Below are positions 48,687-56,498 of a stretch of 64,000 nt of DNA, piece after piece (the stretch's first letter is position 1; each line of letters begins with the position of its first letter). A model generated the notes under the pieces. That model made no database searches, was not told the DNA's origin, and worked only from the letters and a program-made list of their open reading frames with translations. The DNA is from JAOUEA01 sp963821925 (GTDB lineage Bacteria > Actinomycetota > UBA4738 > HRBIN12). A program made the position numbers and the translations under genes. The stretch is from assembly GCA_963821925.1 (NCBI GenBank), contig CAWGFO010000011.1:251605-315604 (forward strand), read 5' to 3'.

Positions 48687-49114
48687 TCACCCATCATCAG
48701 AGCGCCGAGTTTGCGACCAAGCTCGCCAGGTTGGTGGAGCGCACGGCCGTGCGCCATGGCGGCCGAGCGGTCAAGTGGCTGGGCGACGGCGTCATGCTCT
48801 ACTACAAGGAGCCCGGCCCGGGAGTGGTGGCGGCTGTCGAGATGGTGGCGGGCGGGGCGGAGGCTGGGTTGCCGCCGTTGCACGTCGGCCTGCACGCCGG
48901 CCCGGTGATCTTCCAGGAAGGCGACTACTACGGCCAGACGGTGAACGTCGCCTCGCGGATCGCCGACTACGCGCGACCGGGTGAAGTACTCGTCAGCCAG
49001 GAGGTGGTCGACGCCTTGAGCGGGGCGGACGTCGCCTTCCGCGAGGTCGGCCAGGTCGAGCTCAAAGGGGTTGCCGGTGCGATGCGCCTGCATGCCGCCT
49101 CCGGGAGCGCCTGA
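48687..49114 (+). pseudogene. Truncated class III adenylate/guanylate cyclase domain
   Basis: The open frame gives the C-terminal two thirds of a class III cyclase domain: FATKLARLVERTAVRHGGRA, VKWLGDGVMLYYKEPG, LHVGLHAGPVIFQEGDYYGQ, TVNVASRIADYARPGEVLVS, LKGVAGAMRLH. The first metal-binding segment (normally FTDIVGFT-like) is missing; upstream the sequence is HTH relic B. The fragment therefore cannot be an active cyclase on its own, although the frame itself is clean. Confidence 0.7.
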
Positions 49115-49148
49115 GCGAGCGTCGCTCCTGACGCTCCGCTCCCCCGTT

Positions 49149-49182
49149 GTGCCCGGGGTGGGATTCGAACCCACACCACGCT
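49149..49182 (-). repeat. tRNA 3'-end fragment, copy 1 (possible attachment site)
   Basis: Reading the minus strand gives a T-arm, GTGGG-TTCGAAT-CCCAC, followed by CCCGGGCAC, the 3' acceptor strand. No matching GTGCCCGG 5' strand, D-arm or anticodon arm lies within 90 bases, so it is a tRNA remnant, not a gene. The 22 bases 49149-49170 recur exactly at 51623-51644 in the same orientation. Confidence 0.65.
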
Positions 49183-49186
49183 GATA

Positions 49187-49288
49187 CCGCCACGTACTGT
49201 TCTGTGTCGAGTCGCCGCTTGACCAGGCAGCCGGCCTCGCCGTCGCTCATGCCCCACCGCTCACGATCTCGCGCCAGAGCATGTCGGG
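49187..49288 (-). pseudogene. HTH gene relic C (N-terminal and middle part)
   Basis: Degenerate copy of the HTH repeat: ATGAGCGACGGCGAGGCCGG corresponds to MSVGEAG, and EQYVAV corresponds to REYVAI. It breaks immediately before the tRNA 3' fragment. Confidence 0.5.
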
Positions 49289-49360
49289 TGGCGTGCAGCC
49301 TCTGTGTGAGACGTTTGGGTTGACGACGCTGCAGGCGTGCGCACGAAGGGAGTCAGCCGA

Positions 49361-50437
49361 ATGAGGATCGCGGTGCTGGGGGCCGGCGGTGGCGGGCTAG
49401 CGGTCGCCTACGAGTGGGCGAGTCAGGGGCATGAGGTCGCGCTGTACGCACAACATGCCCATGAGCACCATCTGGTGCCGGTCCGCAAGCGCGGCGGGAT
49501 CCAAGCCGAGGGCAAGCTTGAGGGCTTCGTCTCTCTGGCGACGGTCACCACCGACATCGCCGAGGCGCTGGACGGTGTGGACGTGGTCTTCGTCGTCGGC
49601 CCCGCCTATGCCACGGAGCCGTTCGGCCGCGACACTCGCGGTCACCTGCGCCCCGGGATGACGGTCGTGGTCTGCCCCAGTTCGTGCGTCGGCAGCCTGG
49701 CCTTCAAGCACGCCGCGGGGTTGGACCTCCATGACGAGAGCGTCGTCGTGGGCGAGACCAGCACGCTGCCGTACGCCGCACGCGCATCGATGCACGCCAG
49801 TGTGCAGATCTTCCACCGGTTCGACACCGGCTTCTGGGCCGCTGCCGCCCCGCGCAGCAACACACCTCGCCTGCTCGAGGTCCTGCGGCAGGTGTACCGC
49901 AACACCGAGGAGGCCGCGGGGATCTTCCAGACCACGCTGCAGAACGGCAACCCGGTCATCCATCCGGCCGTCACCTTGCTCAACGCCGCCCTCATCGAAC
50001 GCACGGGTGGTGACTTCATGTTCTATGAGGAAGGGGTTACCGAGGCGGTCGGTCGCCTCATGCAGGCGGTCGACGGCGAGCGGCTATCCGTCGCCAGGGC
50101 TTTGGGCGTGGAGATCCTCGCCGAGCCGGATCTCGGGGTTCGGCAGGGCTACATGAGCGAGTCCAACTACTCCAGCGGCTACTCCACCGCACCAGGCTTT
50201 CGTGGCATCAAGGCGCAGGACGAGCTTCATCACCGCTACCTGACCGAGGACGTGGGCTACTCGATGGTGTTCCTCACCGACCTTGCTCGGCACCTGTCGG
50301 TGCCGACCCCCACCATGGATGCCGTCATCCGCATCGCCTCGATCGTCGCGGGTGAAGACTTCGCCACCGAGCGTGCCCGCACGATGGACAAGATGGGCCT
50401 GTCCGGCCTGACGCGAGAACAGCTCGCGGTGTACTGA
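49361..50437 (+). CDS. NAD/NADP octopine/opine dehydrogenase-family protein
   Basis: 358 residues. N-terminal Rossmann motif IAVLGAGGGGLAVAYEWASQ, followed by a domain with VVFVVGPAYATEPFG, VVVCPSSCVGSLAFK, and a C-terminal alpha domain containing NGNPVIHPAVTLLNAALIER and MSESNYSSGYSTAPGFRGI, the pattern of opine dehydrogenases with the catalytic His in NPVIHP. AGGGAG precedes the ATG. Predicted to reduce an imine formed from an amino acid and a 2-oxo acid, or oxidise the reverse. Intact and full length; it lies between the two tRNA 3' fragments. Confidence 0.88.
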   Translation: MRIAVLGAGGGGLAVAYEWASQGHEVALYAQHAHEHHLVPVRKRGGIQAEGKLEGFVSLATVTTDIAEALDGVDVVFVVGPAYATEPFGRDTRGHLRPGMTVVVCPSSCVGSLAFKHAAGLDLHDESVVVGETSTLPYAARASMHASVQIFHRFDTGFWAAAAPRSNTPRLLEVLRQVYRNTEEAAGIFQTTLQNGNPVIHPAVTLLNAALIERTGGDFMFYEEGVTEAVGRLMQAVDGERLSVARALGVEILAEPDLGVRQGYMSESNYSSGYSTAPGFRGIKAQDELHHRYLTEDVGYSMVFLTDLARHLSVPTPTMDAVIRIASIVAGEDFATERARTMDKMGLSGLTREQLAVY

Positions 50438-50568
50438 CTGGGCGATAGGTCCACCTGATCGCGCGAGGCCAAGCCAGGGCCACCGCAGCTCACACGACGC
50501 GAGTACGACGTGCCCCAGCTCGTCGTTGAAGGGTTCATCACGGCGCGAGATCGCCGACCGCCTCGGCG

Positions 50569-50715
50569 TCACGGCTTCGTGCAGGGCCGCCCGATGTCGC
50601 GACGTCCGGCATCGGCGACCAGCGCGAGTCGTTTCCGAGAGGCTCGGAGCTCCTCGATCTCGCGGCGCAACCCATCGAGGGTTGGCTGCTCGTCGGTCTG
50701 CTCGGTCTCCAGCGG
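50569..50715 (-). pseudogene. Sensor histidine kinase fragment (HisKA_3 region)
   Basis: An unlabelled stretch reads LRREIEELRASRKRLALVAD then AGRRDIGRPCTKP and stops. This resembles the dimerisation region before RDLHDGxQQ of NarL-type sensor kinases, but the phosphorylated His motif is scrambled by an indel and a stop. On the plus strand next to it REIADRLGVTAS looks like part of another HTH. The rest of 50438-51008 holds nothing recognisable. Confidence 0.4.
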
Positions 50716-51008
50716 ATGCCCTCCTGTGCGTGGATCCCCGGCACTTGTCCGTCATCGCTGGGGCGGCGTCAAGCGGAGCCCAGCACGGTGTCGGAACGGA
50801 GGGCAGCATCCCGGCGTCCGGCCAGGCCACCACCGTAGAGCCGGCCGGAACGACCTCCTAGCGTCGCGATGGACGAGCGCTCATCGCAGATCGAGAAAGG
50901 AGGGAGGCGATGAAGCTCAGACACGTGAAGCGAGGAACGGAAAGGAGACCGCAGATGAAGAAGTCAGTGCTCGTGTTGACAGCAGCGCTCGGGAACTGGA
51001 GGCAGTCC

Positions 51009-51461
51009 ATGCGGAAGCAGAAGTTGATCGGGCTCTCGTTGATCGCGATGGCGCTCGTCATGGCCGTCGGAGTGGCGGTCGCCAGCCCGGGATCGGGCGT
51101 CACCGCCGTGCCGCTCGCGTCGGCTCAGATCGACGATCAGGTCAGGATCCGTCAGGGAGAAGGCAAGTCGACGGTCGTCGCCGACTTCACCGTGACGCCC
51201 GACGGCACGACCGGCTGGCACTCACATCCGGGCAAGACCCTGGTGCTCGTGACCGCGGGAGAGTTCACGCTCTACCGGGACCGCGACGGCCAGTGTCGGA
51301 CCCGCACGTACGGACCCGGCGAAGGGTTCGTCGAGCCGCCCTCGAGCGTCCACGTCGGCGTCAACGAGGGCGACACGAACGTCGAGCTGGTCGCCGTCTT
51401 CTTCAGGATCGGCGCCGACGGCGTCACCAGGATCGACCAGCCGGATCCAGGCGTCTGCTAG
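51009..51461 (+). CDS. Exported cupin-domain protein
   Basis: 150 residues from MRKQKLIGLSLIAMALVMAV, a clean signal peptide, followed by a cupin: TVTPDGTTGWHSHPGKTLVL (metal His) and YGPGEGFVEPPSSVHVGVNE. GGAGGC precedes this ATG. Two further in-frame ATGs upstream (50910 and 50955) also have good Shine-Dalgarno sequences and would add 18-33 residues; the 50955 start gives a second signal-like start, MKKSVLVLTAALG. The mature domain is the same whichever is used. Function unknown; exported cupins of this size often sense or bind small ligands. Confidence 0.8.
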   Translation: MRKQKLIGLSLIAMALVMAVGVAVASPGSGVTAVPLASAQIDDQVRIRQGEGKSTVVADFTVTPDGTTGWHSHPGKTLVLVTAGEFTLYRDRDGQCRTRTYGPGEGFVEPPSSVHVGVNEGDTNVELVAVFFRIGADGVTRIDQPDPGVC

Positions 51462-51622
51462 CTGCGCCGCCGGCATCATCGCCCTGGAGCGCCCGCGCGG
51501 GCACGATCCGCGCGGGCGCGAAGGGGTGATCGATGTCGAGCGGTGGCCGATCCCGACGGACGGCTCTCCTCCCCGTCGACCCCGTCGAGCGCCGTGGCGC
51601 GCCGACGACGTCGAGCCGCCTC

Positions 51623-51652
51623 GTGCCCGGGGTGGGATTCGAACTCCCACCG
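51623..51652 (-). repeat. tRNA 3'-end fragment, copy 2 (possible attachment site)
   Basis: Minus-strand T-arm-like sequence ending CCCGGGCAC, sharing 22 exact bases with copy 1. Two extra bases in the T-loop (AGTTCGAAT) show it is degenerate, and no 5' half of a tRNA is present. The two copies bracket about 2.45 kb holding relic C, the opine dehydrogenase, the kinase relic and the exported cupin. Confidence 0.6.
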
Positions 51653-51842
51653 AGTCGATGACGGCCGATGCCGGATCGTGTCTAAGAGCGCTGTGACCAG
51701 TGCTTCTTCTTGCGCCGCTGTGCCGAACGGTACCGGCTGATGGCACCAGATGTCGTGGACGCCGTTAGCACGTCGTTGGCAGACGGCCATTGTGCGACAA
51801 CCAGCACCGCACCTCAGATCCGCTCCTAGGTCGTGGAGTTGG

Positions 51843-51957
51843 GTCCGCGGACCCGTCCTCCAGGGTGATGTACTCCGGGGCGTGACCCCGAGCCGCCAGC
51901 TGGCCTCGCCGACGCTCATGCCCCACCGCTCACGATCTCGACGGAGCATGTCGGTGG
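51843..51957 (-). pseudogene. HTH gene relic D (N-terminal and middle part)
   Basis: Reads MLRRDRERWGMSVGEASW, RLGVTP and, after a one-base slip, REYITLEDGS, then diverges. The C-terminal half is absent. The remainder of 51462-51980 contains only the tRNA fragment and no supported gene. Confidence 0.55.
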
Positions 51958-51980
51958 ATTGCCTGCCTGATGGGGAACGG

Positions 51981-52331
51981 CTAGGTTAGGGACACGACGC
52001 AGCCCCCACAGGGTCGGATCAGACTGGACCTCGCAGTCCGGTGGTCCGCGACCTGGGTCACCCGTCGGAACGTGGAGGGCCCTCGGGCCGTTCGGCTCTC
52101 CGGAGCGGCGAACCGCAACGTGAGCCCGACTCCCCCGGGGGCCGTCGCGCATCGGTAGCAGCACTCAAGTGTCAACCGCCTAGCGATCTGGGGCGGCATC
52201 TTTGTCGATCCCTCGGCGATGTCTTCGCTAAGCGCCCGCTGCAGCCTCTCGAGCAGCCGCAATCGCGTGATGTCGCTGGGCTGGGCCTCGCCGACGCTCA
52301 TGCCCCACCGTTCACGGTCACGTCGGAGCAT
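51981..52331 (-). pseudogene. Chimeric frame: HTH relic E N-terminus fused to unknown sequence
   Basis: An open frame of 116 residues begins exactly like the HTH repeat (MLRRDRERWGMSVGEA) and then changes to unrelated sequence (QPSDITRLRLLERLQRALSE, MPPQIARRLTLECCYRCATA). The junction is at about 52280. It could express a hybrid protein, but the second part is not recognised, and it is more likely a recombination product. Confidence in a functional gene is low. Confidence 0.4.
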
Positions 52332-52600
52332 CACGGCCCGCGGCGCAGGTGCAACGCCGGCGAGGTCAAGGAGCGGGCTGAGCGTCAATGGTGGGGCAGC
52401 CTCCCTTGGAGGGGCGGCTCTGAGCCGGGGGAAGGCTGGTAACCGGTGGCCGAGCCTCTTCCCCTCGGCGTTGAGTCCATACGTCGCACGGACTCGGGCA
52501 GCTTTCGTCGTGTCCCAGGGTGAGATCCCCTGCCGCAGGCTCTCCTTGCCGTGGGTGGCGCTCCAGCGCGACTGCAACGCTGGCCAAGGATGCTGTGCGC

Positions 52601-52984
52601 CTATGTCGAGGACCGGGTCTGTCTCCGTTGACTCGGAGGTTCCGGATAGGTCTCAGGTCTGGGCCGATCTCGGTCGAGTCGTTCCCGCCCGTCCTCGTCA
52701 TCATTCCCGGGATCTCCGCCCTGTCCCTGGTCTTGCAGGTGGTCGCCTTCCTGCGTCTCCTCCACCATCTCTCGCCTCCCTTCCTTTGCGGCAGCGACCG
52801 GATACCCAGGGATCCGCCCTCCGAACCTCGCTTCGTCCGACGATTTCGGCCGGGACCCCAACATGCCGTTCAGCCCGAGCAGGATGCCTGCCTCGCGACC
52901 TATCGGTGCGGGCTCGCGGGCTACCTCAACCGATCTCGTTCTCCCCGCGAGCTCCACCTCCTCGACGGGTTCGAGCTCCCGCAA
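52601..52984 (-). CDS. Possible unknown acidic protein divergent from DUF456 gene
   Basis: TTG-initiated frame of 127 residues: RELEPVEEVELAGRTRSVEV, then a highly charged tail (GGDPGNDDEDGRERLDRDRP). An internal ATG (about 52774) has a better Shine-Dalgarno (GGGAGG) and would give a 57-residue acidic protein. No family recognised; codon use is less GC3-biased than neighbouring genes. May be a remnant. No other gene seen in 52332-53036. Confidence 0.3.
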   Translation of the reverse strand: MRELEPVEEVELAGRTRSVEVAREPAPIGREAGILLGLNGMLGSRPKSSDEARFGGRIPGYPVAAAKEGRREMVEETQEGDHLQDQGQGGDPGNDDEDGRERLDRDRPRPETYPEPPSQRRQTRSST

Positions 52985-53036
52985 GCCCGTCCCGCCGGTC
53001 GGTTCCCGGGACCCTCAACCCGGGTACTGTCCCGCG

Positions 53037-53516
53037 ATGAGTCTCGACCTCCTCGTCGGCCTCGGCATGCTCGTGGGCCTGATCGGCGTCGTGATCCCGT
53101 TCCTACCCGGCCTGCCGATCATCATGGCGTCCGCAGTCGTGTGGGCGGCCGTCGGCGGTTCGGACGCCGGCGGATGGGTGGTCGCCGGCATCGTGATCTT
53201 GATCGCGGTCGCGGGGATGGTCGCCGGCACGGTGCTGCCCGCCCGCCGCGCCGCAGATCGGGGCGCCACCTGGTGGGTGTTAGCGATGGGGGCCGTTGGG
53301 CTCGTCGTCGGCGCGATCGTGACCCCGGTCGTGGGAGCGCTCGTTGGATGGCCGGTCGGTATCTTCGCCGCCGAGTGGCTGCGGACGCGGCACTTCAACT
53401 CCGCCTGGCGGACGACCCGGTCGACCCTCGCTGGGCAGGGGCTGGGCATCGCGGTTCAACTGGCGGCCGGCGTAACCGCCGTCGCGGTCTGGGCGGCGGC
53501 GGCATGGCGGTGGTGA
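53037..53516 (+). CDS. DUF456-family membrane protein
   Basis: 159 residues, about four helices: LLVGLGMLVGLIGVVIPFLP, LPIIMASAVVWAAVGG, VVAGIVILIAVAGMVAGTVL and GLVVGAIVTPVVGALVGWPV, with the loop FAAEWLRTRHFNSAWRTTRS and a last hydrophobic stretch. This matches DUF456, function unknown. TACTGT ends six bases before the ATG and there is no Shine-Dalgarno, suggesting a leaderless transcript. Its last ~170 bases plus flank recur at 60765. Confidence 0.8.
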   Translation: MSLDLLVGLGMLVGLIGVVIPFLPGLPIIMASAVVWAAVGGSDAGGWVVAGIVILIAVAGMVAGTVLPARRAADRGATWWVLAMGAVGLVVGAIVTPVVGALVGWPVGIFAAEWLRTRHFNSAWRTTRSTLAGQGLGIAVQLAAGVTAVAVWAAAAWRW

Positions 53517-53660
53517 CGTGGCACCGCGACCCGGAGCTCGGTCAGCTCACATAGCGTCAAGGGCGTATGAGAGATCGCTCACTCCAATAGAGATGATCCA
53601 CGGAAGCAGCCGGATCACCGTCTCCTCGCGTCCGGGCACCCGAAGAACTCGCAGATCGAG
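53347..53660. repeat. 310 bp duplication, copy 1 (3' end of DUF456 gene plus HTH tail)
   Basis: Aligns without gaps to 60765-61078 (offset 7418) with about eight mismatches by my count. It spans the end of the DUF456 gene, the 98-base spacer and the C-terminal codons of the HTH repeat. This copy is attached to the intact DUF456 gene and so is probably the source. Confidence 0.9.
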
Positions 53661-53788
53661 TCGTAGGTGGTCGAGTCCGGCAACGCGGTTCCCTCCTCGA
53701 TCGCGACGTACTCCCGCCGCGTGATCACGAGTTGCCGGCCGGCCTCGCCGACGCTCATCCCCCACCGCTAACGATTTCGACGGAACAT
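53615..53788 (-). pseudogene. HTH gene relic F (full length with internal stop)
   Basis: Complete copy: MFRRNR, then an in-frame TAG, then RWGMSVGEAG, ITRREYVAIEEGTALP, ICEFFGCPDARRR and stop. If translation started at the internal ATG (MSVGEAG) a 47-residue HTH could still be made. It is one of two near-full-length copies in the array, with relic A. Confidence 0.6.
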
Positions 53789-53906
53789 GTGGGGGGGAAG
53801 GATGGCCACGAGGAACACCGTATCCCTCACACGAGACGGAGATGATCATGAAGAGCCCCAACGGCCATGCCATCGTTGGAGAGCAGGTAATCCGGATACC
53901 TATGCG

Positions 53907-54395
53907 CTACGGCTCCGAACACTCCGGTCTGTCGGCCACCGAAGCCGGGCCGAGAGGATCATCCCTGGCCTCCAGCAGATGCTTGAGGCTTCCCCAGATG
54001 GTCTGCTCTCCGCGCCGGCCCATACGGGCGACCAACGGGCTCATCACTTTGAGCATGCCACGCGGCTTCAGGTCCCACGCCCACTGCATCCTGGTTCCTT
54101 CGGGAACGGGCTCGAACGTCAGGCCGCCCTGAAGATCCATGGAGGACATGTGCACGGTTTCCTCGATCCGCCGGGGGCGCTCGAAGCCTGTGAACTCGAT
54201 CACCATCACGACGGCTCGCCCCATGCTCACGGTCTCCGCCCGGAAGCGCGTCCCGACGCCGATGGGTTCCTCTGAAATCAGTTCGGCGCGGCGCATCTTC
54301 GGGTTGTAGCGTGGCTCGTTCCGCTCATCGGCGACGAAGTCGAACACGTCCTCCGCGGGTCGGTCGATCACGATTTCGCCCTCGACGCGAACCAT
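53907..54395 (-). CDS. SRPBCC-family (START-like) protein
   Basis: 162 residues, opening VRVEGEIVIDRPAEDVFDFV with the typical ADERNEPRYNPKMRRAEL, then IGVGTRFRAE, VVMVIEFTGFERPRRIEETV and a C-terminal helix WGSLKHLLEARDD. These are polyketide cyclase/ligand-binding START-like proteins. GAGGAGACC precedes the ATG at 54395. Predicted to bind a hydrophobic ligand; biological role unknown. Sits alone between HTH relics. Confidence 0.85.
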   Translation of the reverse strand: MVRVEGEIVIDRPAEDVFDFVADERNEPRYNPKMRRAELISEEPIGVGTRFRAETVSMGRAVVMVIEFTGFERPRRIEETVHMSSMDLQGGLTFEPVPEGTRMQWAWDLKPRGMLKVMSPLVARMGRRGEQTIWGSLKHLLEARDDPLGPASVADRPECSEP

Positions 54396-54411
54396 GTCGG
54401 TCTCCTCCCCT

Positions 54412-54834
54412 CTATGTCTTCGTCTCCGTCTGCTGGCCGCTGGCATTCCCCGGGGCGCTGGCCGACGGCTCCGACGTGGTGACCGATGACGTTGTCGTTG
54501 CAGGCACCAACCGGATCAGTGCGATCCGGCGGCTGGTGCGCTTCGGGTATCTGGCGTAGTCGGGCGCAACCTGAAGCACTCGCGGCCAAAAGGCGGCCGT
54601 CTCATGGGCCGTTAGCTCCTCCGCGCGCACCTCTAGCGTGCGATCCCCTACCTCGACCCGGGCCCGGGGGTTGGCCGTCAGGTTGAAGTACCAACCGGGT
54701 GGGGAGGGCAGTCCACTGTTGGCCGCGACGACGATCATGTCGTCGTCGTCCGGGAAGAACTGCAGGGGCACGATGCGCTCCAGGCCAGATCCCTCATTCG
54801 GTTGGCAGGACGCCGCCGCCGCCTTCGCCATCAT
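54412..54834 (-). pseudogene. Deazaflavin-dependent nitroreductase-family protein, N-terminally truncated
   Basis: The frame carries the C-terminal part of a DDN-type protein (IVPLQFFPDDDDMIVVAANS, PPGWYFNLTANPRARVEVGD, HETAAFWPRVLQVAPDYARY) and a Ser/Thr tail. The expected first ~50 residues are missing: the first 16 residues of the frame are antisense to the neighbouring membrane gene. The junction is near 54785. F420-type cofactor binding might be compromised, so I call it broken. Confidence 0.65.
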
Positions 54835-55531
54835 CGCGGTCGTGGCGTTCTTGGTGACGTGGGTCGTGACGGACCTCGGTCATGTGTCGCGGACTCCCTA
54901 CGTGGCGATCCTCACGGCGACGACGTTGGGCCTGGCCGCTGGCTACATCGCTTGGTCGGGTACCTCGGTGGCCGACCTCGTAACGGCGGGGTGGGTCTGG
55001 GGCATCCTCGGAGGTCTGGTCGCAGCCGCGGTGGTTGTGCCCCTCGTGCGTCGTTTGCCTGCAGGACGACCTCGCCCCCAGGGTTCTCAGCTCGTTGGAC
55101 GGCTTCTCTGGGAGGGGGTCGTGTACGGATTCGCGGAAGGAGTCCTGCTCGCGACCTTGCCGGTCCTAGCTGTCTGGCAGGCGACCGACGCACTTGGATG
55201 GACCGGCACCACATGGGCGAAGGTGGGCTCTGGCGTACTCGCGGTGGTCGGAGCACTGTTCGTGATCTTGGTCCACCATCTCGGGTACCGGGAGTTCCGG
55301 GCGAGGGCCGCCAGGAAGATGCTGAGGGGTGCGCTGGTGGGCTGCGGTCTCCAGGCGTTGGCCTTCCTTCTGACGGGCAACGTGCTGGCCCCGGTCGTCG
55401 CCCACATCGTGCTGCACACGCAGCTGACACTCCGCGGGAACGAGATGCCGCCCGTGGCGGAGACGCGGCTTGCGCCGCCTGGCCCGCGGCCGACCGAGGC
55501 CACCGCGCCGGAGAAGGAGCTGGTTGCGTGA
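54773..55531 (+). CDS. CAAX-protease (CPBP)-like membrane protein, possibly N-terminally truncated
   Basis: 252 residues with six or more helices (DAAAAFAIIAVVAFLVTWVV, VWGILGGLVAAAVVVPLV, FAEGVLLATLPVLAVWQ, VLAVVGALFVILVHHLGYRE, VLAPVVAHIVLHTQL). HHLGYREF and AHIVLHTQ resemble the His-containing motifs of CPBP intramembrane proteases, but the hallmark EExxxR is not clear (the position reads FAEGVLL). The N-terminus meets the truncated nitroreductase head-to-head, so its own start may be lost; ATG 54773 is the best remaining start. Role unknown. Confidence 0.6.
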   Translation: MRSRPDPSFGWQDAAAAFAIIAVVAFLVTWVVTDLGHVSRTPYVAILTATTLGLAAGYIAWSGTSVADLVTAGWVWGILGGLVAAAVVVPLVRRLPAGRPRPQGSQLVGRLLWEGVVYGFAEGVLLATLPVLAVWQATDALGWTGTTWAKVGSGVLAVVGALFVILVHHLGYREFRARAARKMLRGALVGCGLQALAFLLTGNVLAPVVAHIVLHTQLTLRGNEMPPVAETRLAPPGPRPTEATAPEKELVA

Positions 55532-55761
55532 GGAGTGTCGGGGGCGATATCCATCGAGCGACTGTCGACTGTGTACGGGTCGGTGGACGCTTGCCAGCTC
55601 GGCGTCCAGGCTCTTAGCAAGCCTAGAAGGAACGTTCCACGATCGAACGCGTCGTCCAACAGGGACGCGACCATGCGATCACCGTAGCAGACGCCATCGG
55701 CACACCCGCCGCGCTGTTACCGCCTAGCCGATGCCTGGGCAACATGCAGTACGTTCGCCCG

Positions 55762-56226
55762 ATGAGCGGCGAGGTCCGAATCAGACAGGTGGTGCCCGAC
55801 GACCTCCCGATCTTCTTCGAGTACGAGGCCGATCCGGAGGCAGCGAGGATGGCCTCGTTCCCGTCACGCGACCGAGCGTCGTTCGACGAGCACTGGGCGA
55901 AGATCATGCGCGACGAACGGAACATCGTCCGCGCGGTCGAGGCGAACGGCGTCGTCGTGGGCAACATCGGGAGCTGGCAGCAGGAGGGCGAGCGCTACGT
56001 CGGCTACTGGATCGGACGTGAGCACTGGGGTCGGGGTCTGGCGACGGCCGCCCTCACGGCCCTCGTCGCGGAGCTCACCGACCGACCGCTGTTCGCGCAC
56101 GTCGTCGACACGAACGCGGGCTCGATCCGGGTGCTCGAGAATTGTGGCTTCCGCCGGACCGGCAATCCGACGGTCGCCGCCGACGGGGTCGTAGAGCTCC
56201 TCTATCGGCTGGACGGGACCGACTAG
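55762..56226 (+). CDS. GNAT-family N-acetyltransferase
   Basis: 154 residues from MSGEVRIRQVVPDDLPIFFE; an ATG at 55744 is an alternative. Acetyl-CoA motif GYWIGREHWGRGLATAALTA and the C-terminal NAGSIRVLENCGFRRTGNPT are typical of RimJ/RimL-type GNAT enzymes. TACGTT ends six bases before the ATG at 55762, again fitting a leaderless start. Substrate unknown. Intervals on both sides hold only HTH relics or nothing. Confidence 0.88.
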   Translation: MSGEVRIRQVVPDDLPIFFEYEADPEAARMASFPSRDRASFDEHWAKIMRDERNIVRAVEANGVVVGNIGSWQQEGERYVGYWIGREHWGRGLATAALTALVAELTDRPLFAHVVDTNAGSIRVLENCGFRRTGNPTVAADGVVELLYRLDGTD

Positions 56227-56327
56227 AGAGCGCTGGCCGAGAGCAGGTGGCGGCACTCCTGGACGATTCGGATCGCCGGGGCGCGCTTATGGCCACCGCC
56301 AGAGCGCATCGGGTACTCGAGCTTGCC

Positions 56328-56432
56328 GTCGCCGAGCGTCAGGCCACCCGAAGAACTCGCAGATCGCCTCGTACTCGGTCGAGCTCGATGGCCGCTCGCC
56401 GTCCTCTATCGCGACGTAGGCGCGGCGCATGA
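56328..56432 (-). pseudogene. HTH gene relic G (C-terminal half)
   Basis: Reads MRRAYVAIEDGERPSSSTEY, EAICEFFGWPDARRR and continues without the usual stop. The N-terminal half is missing, replaced by unrelated sequence beyond 56432. Confidence 0.6.
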
Positions 56433-56498
56433 CCGGTTGTCGGACGTCACGACTCGACACTCGGGCGGGTGTGATCGATCGCGACGGTTGTGATTGGG

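Noticed and set aside
49149..49240. Complete tRNA gene on the minus strand
   Set aside because: Only T-arm and 3' acceptor strand are present; no pairing 5' acceptor, D-arm or anticodon arm within 90 bases.
51623..51715. Second complete tRNA gene
   Set aside because: Same reason, and the T-loop has two extra bases.
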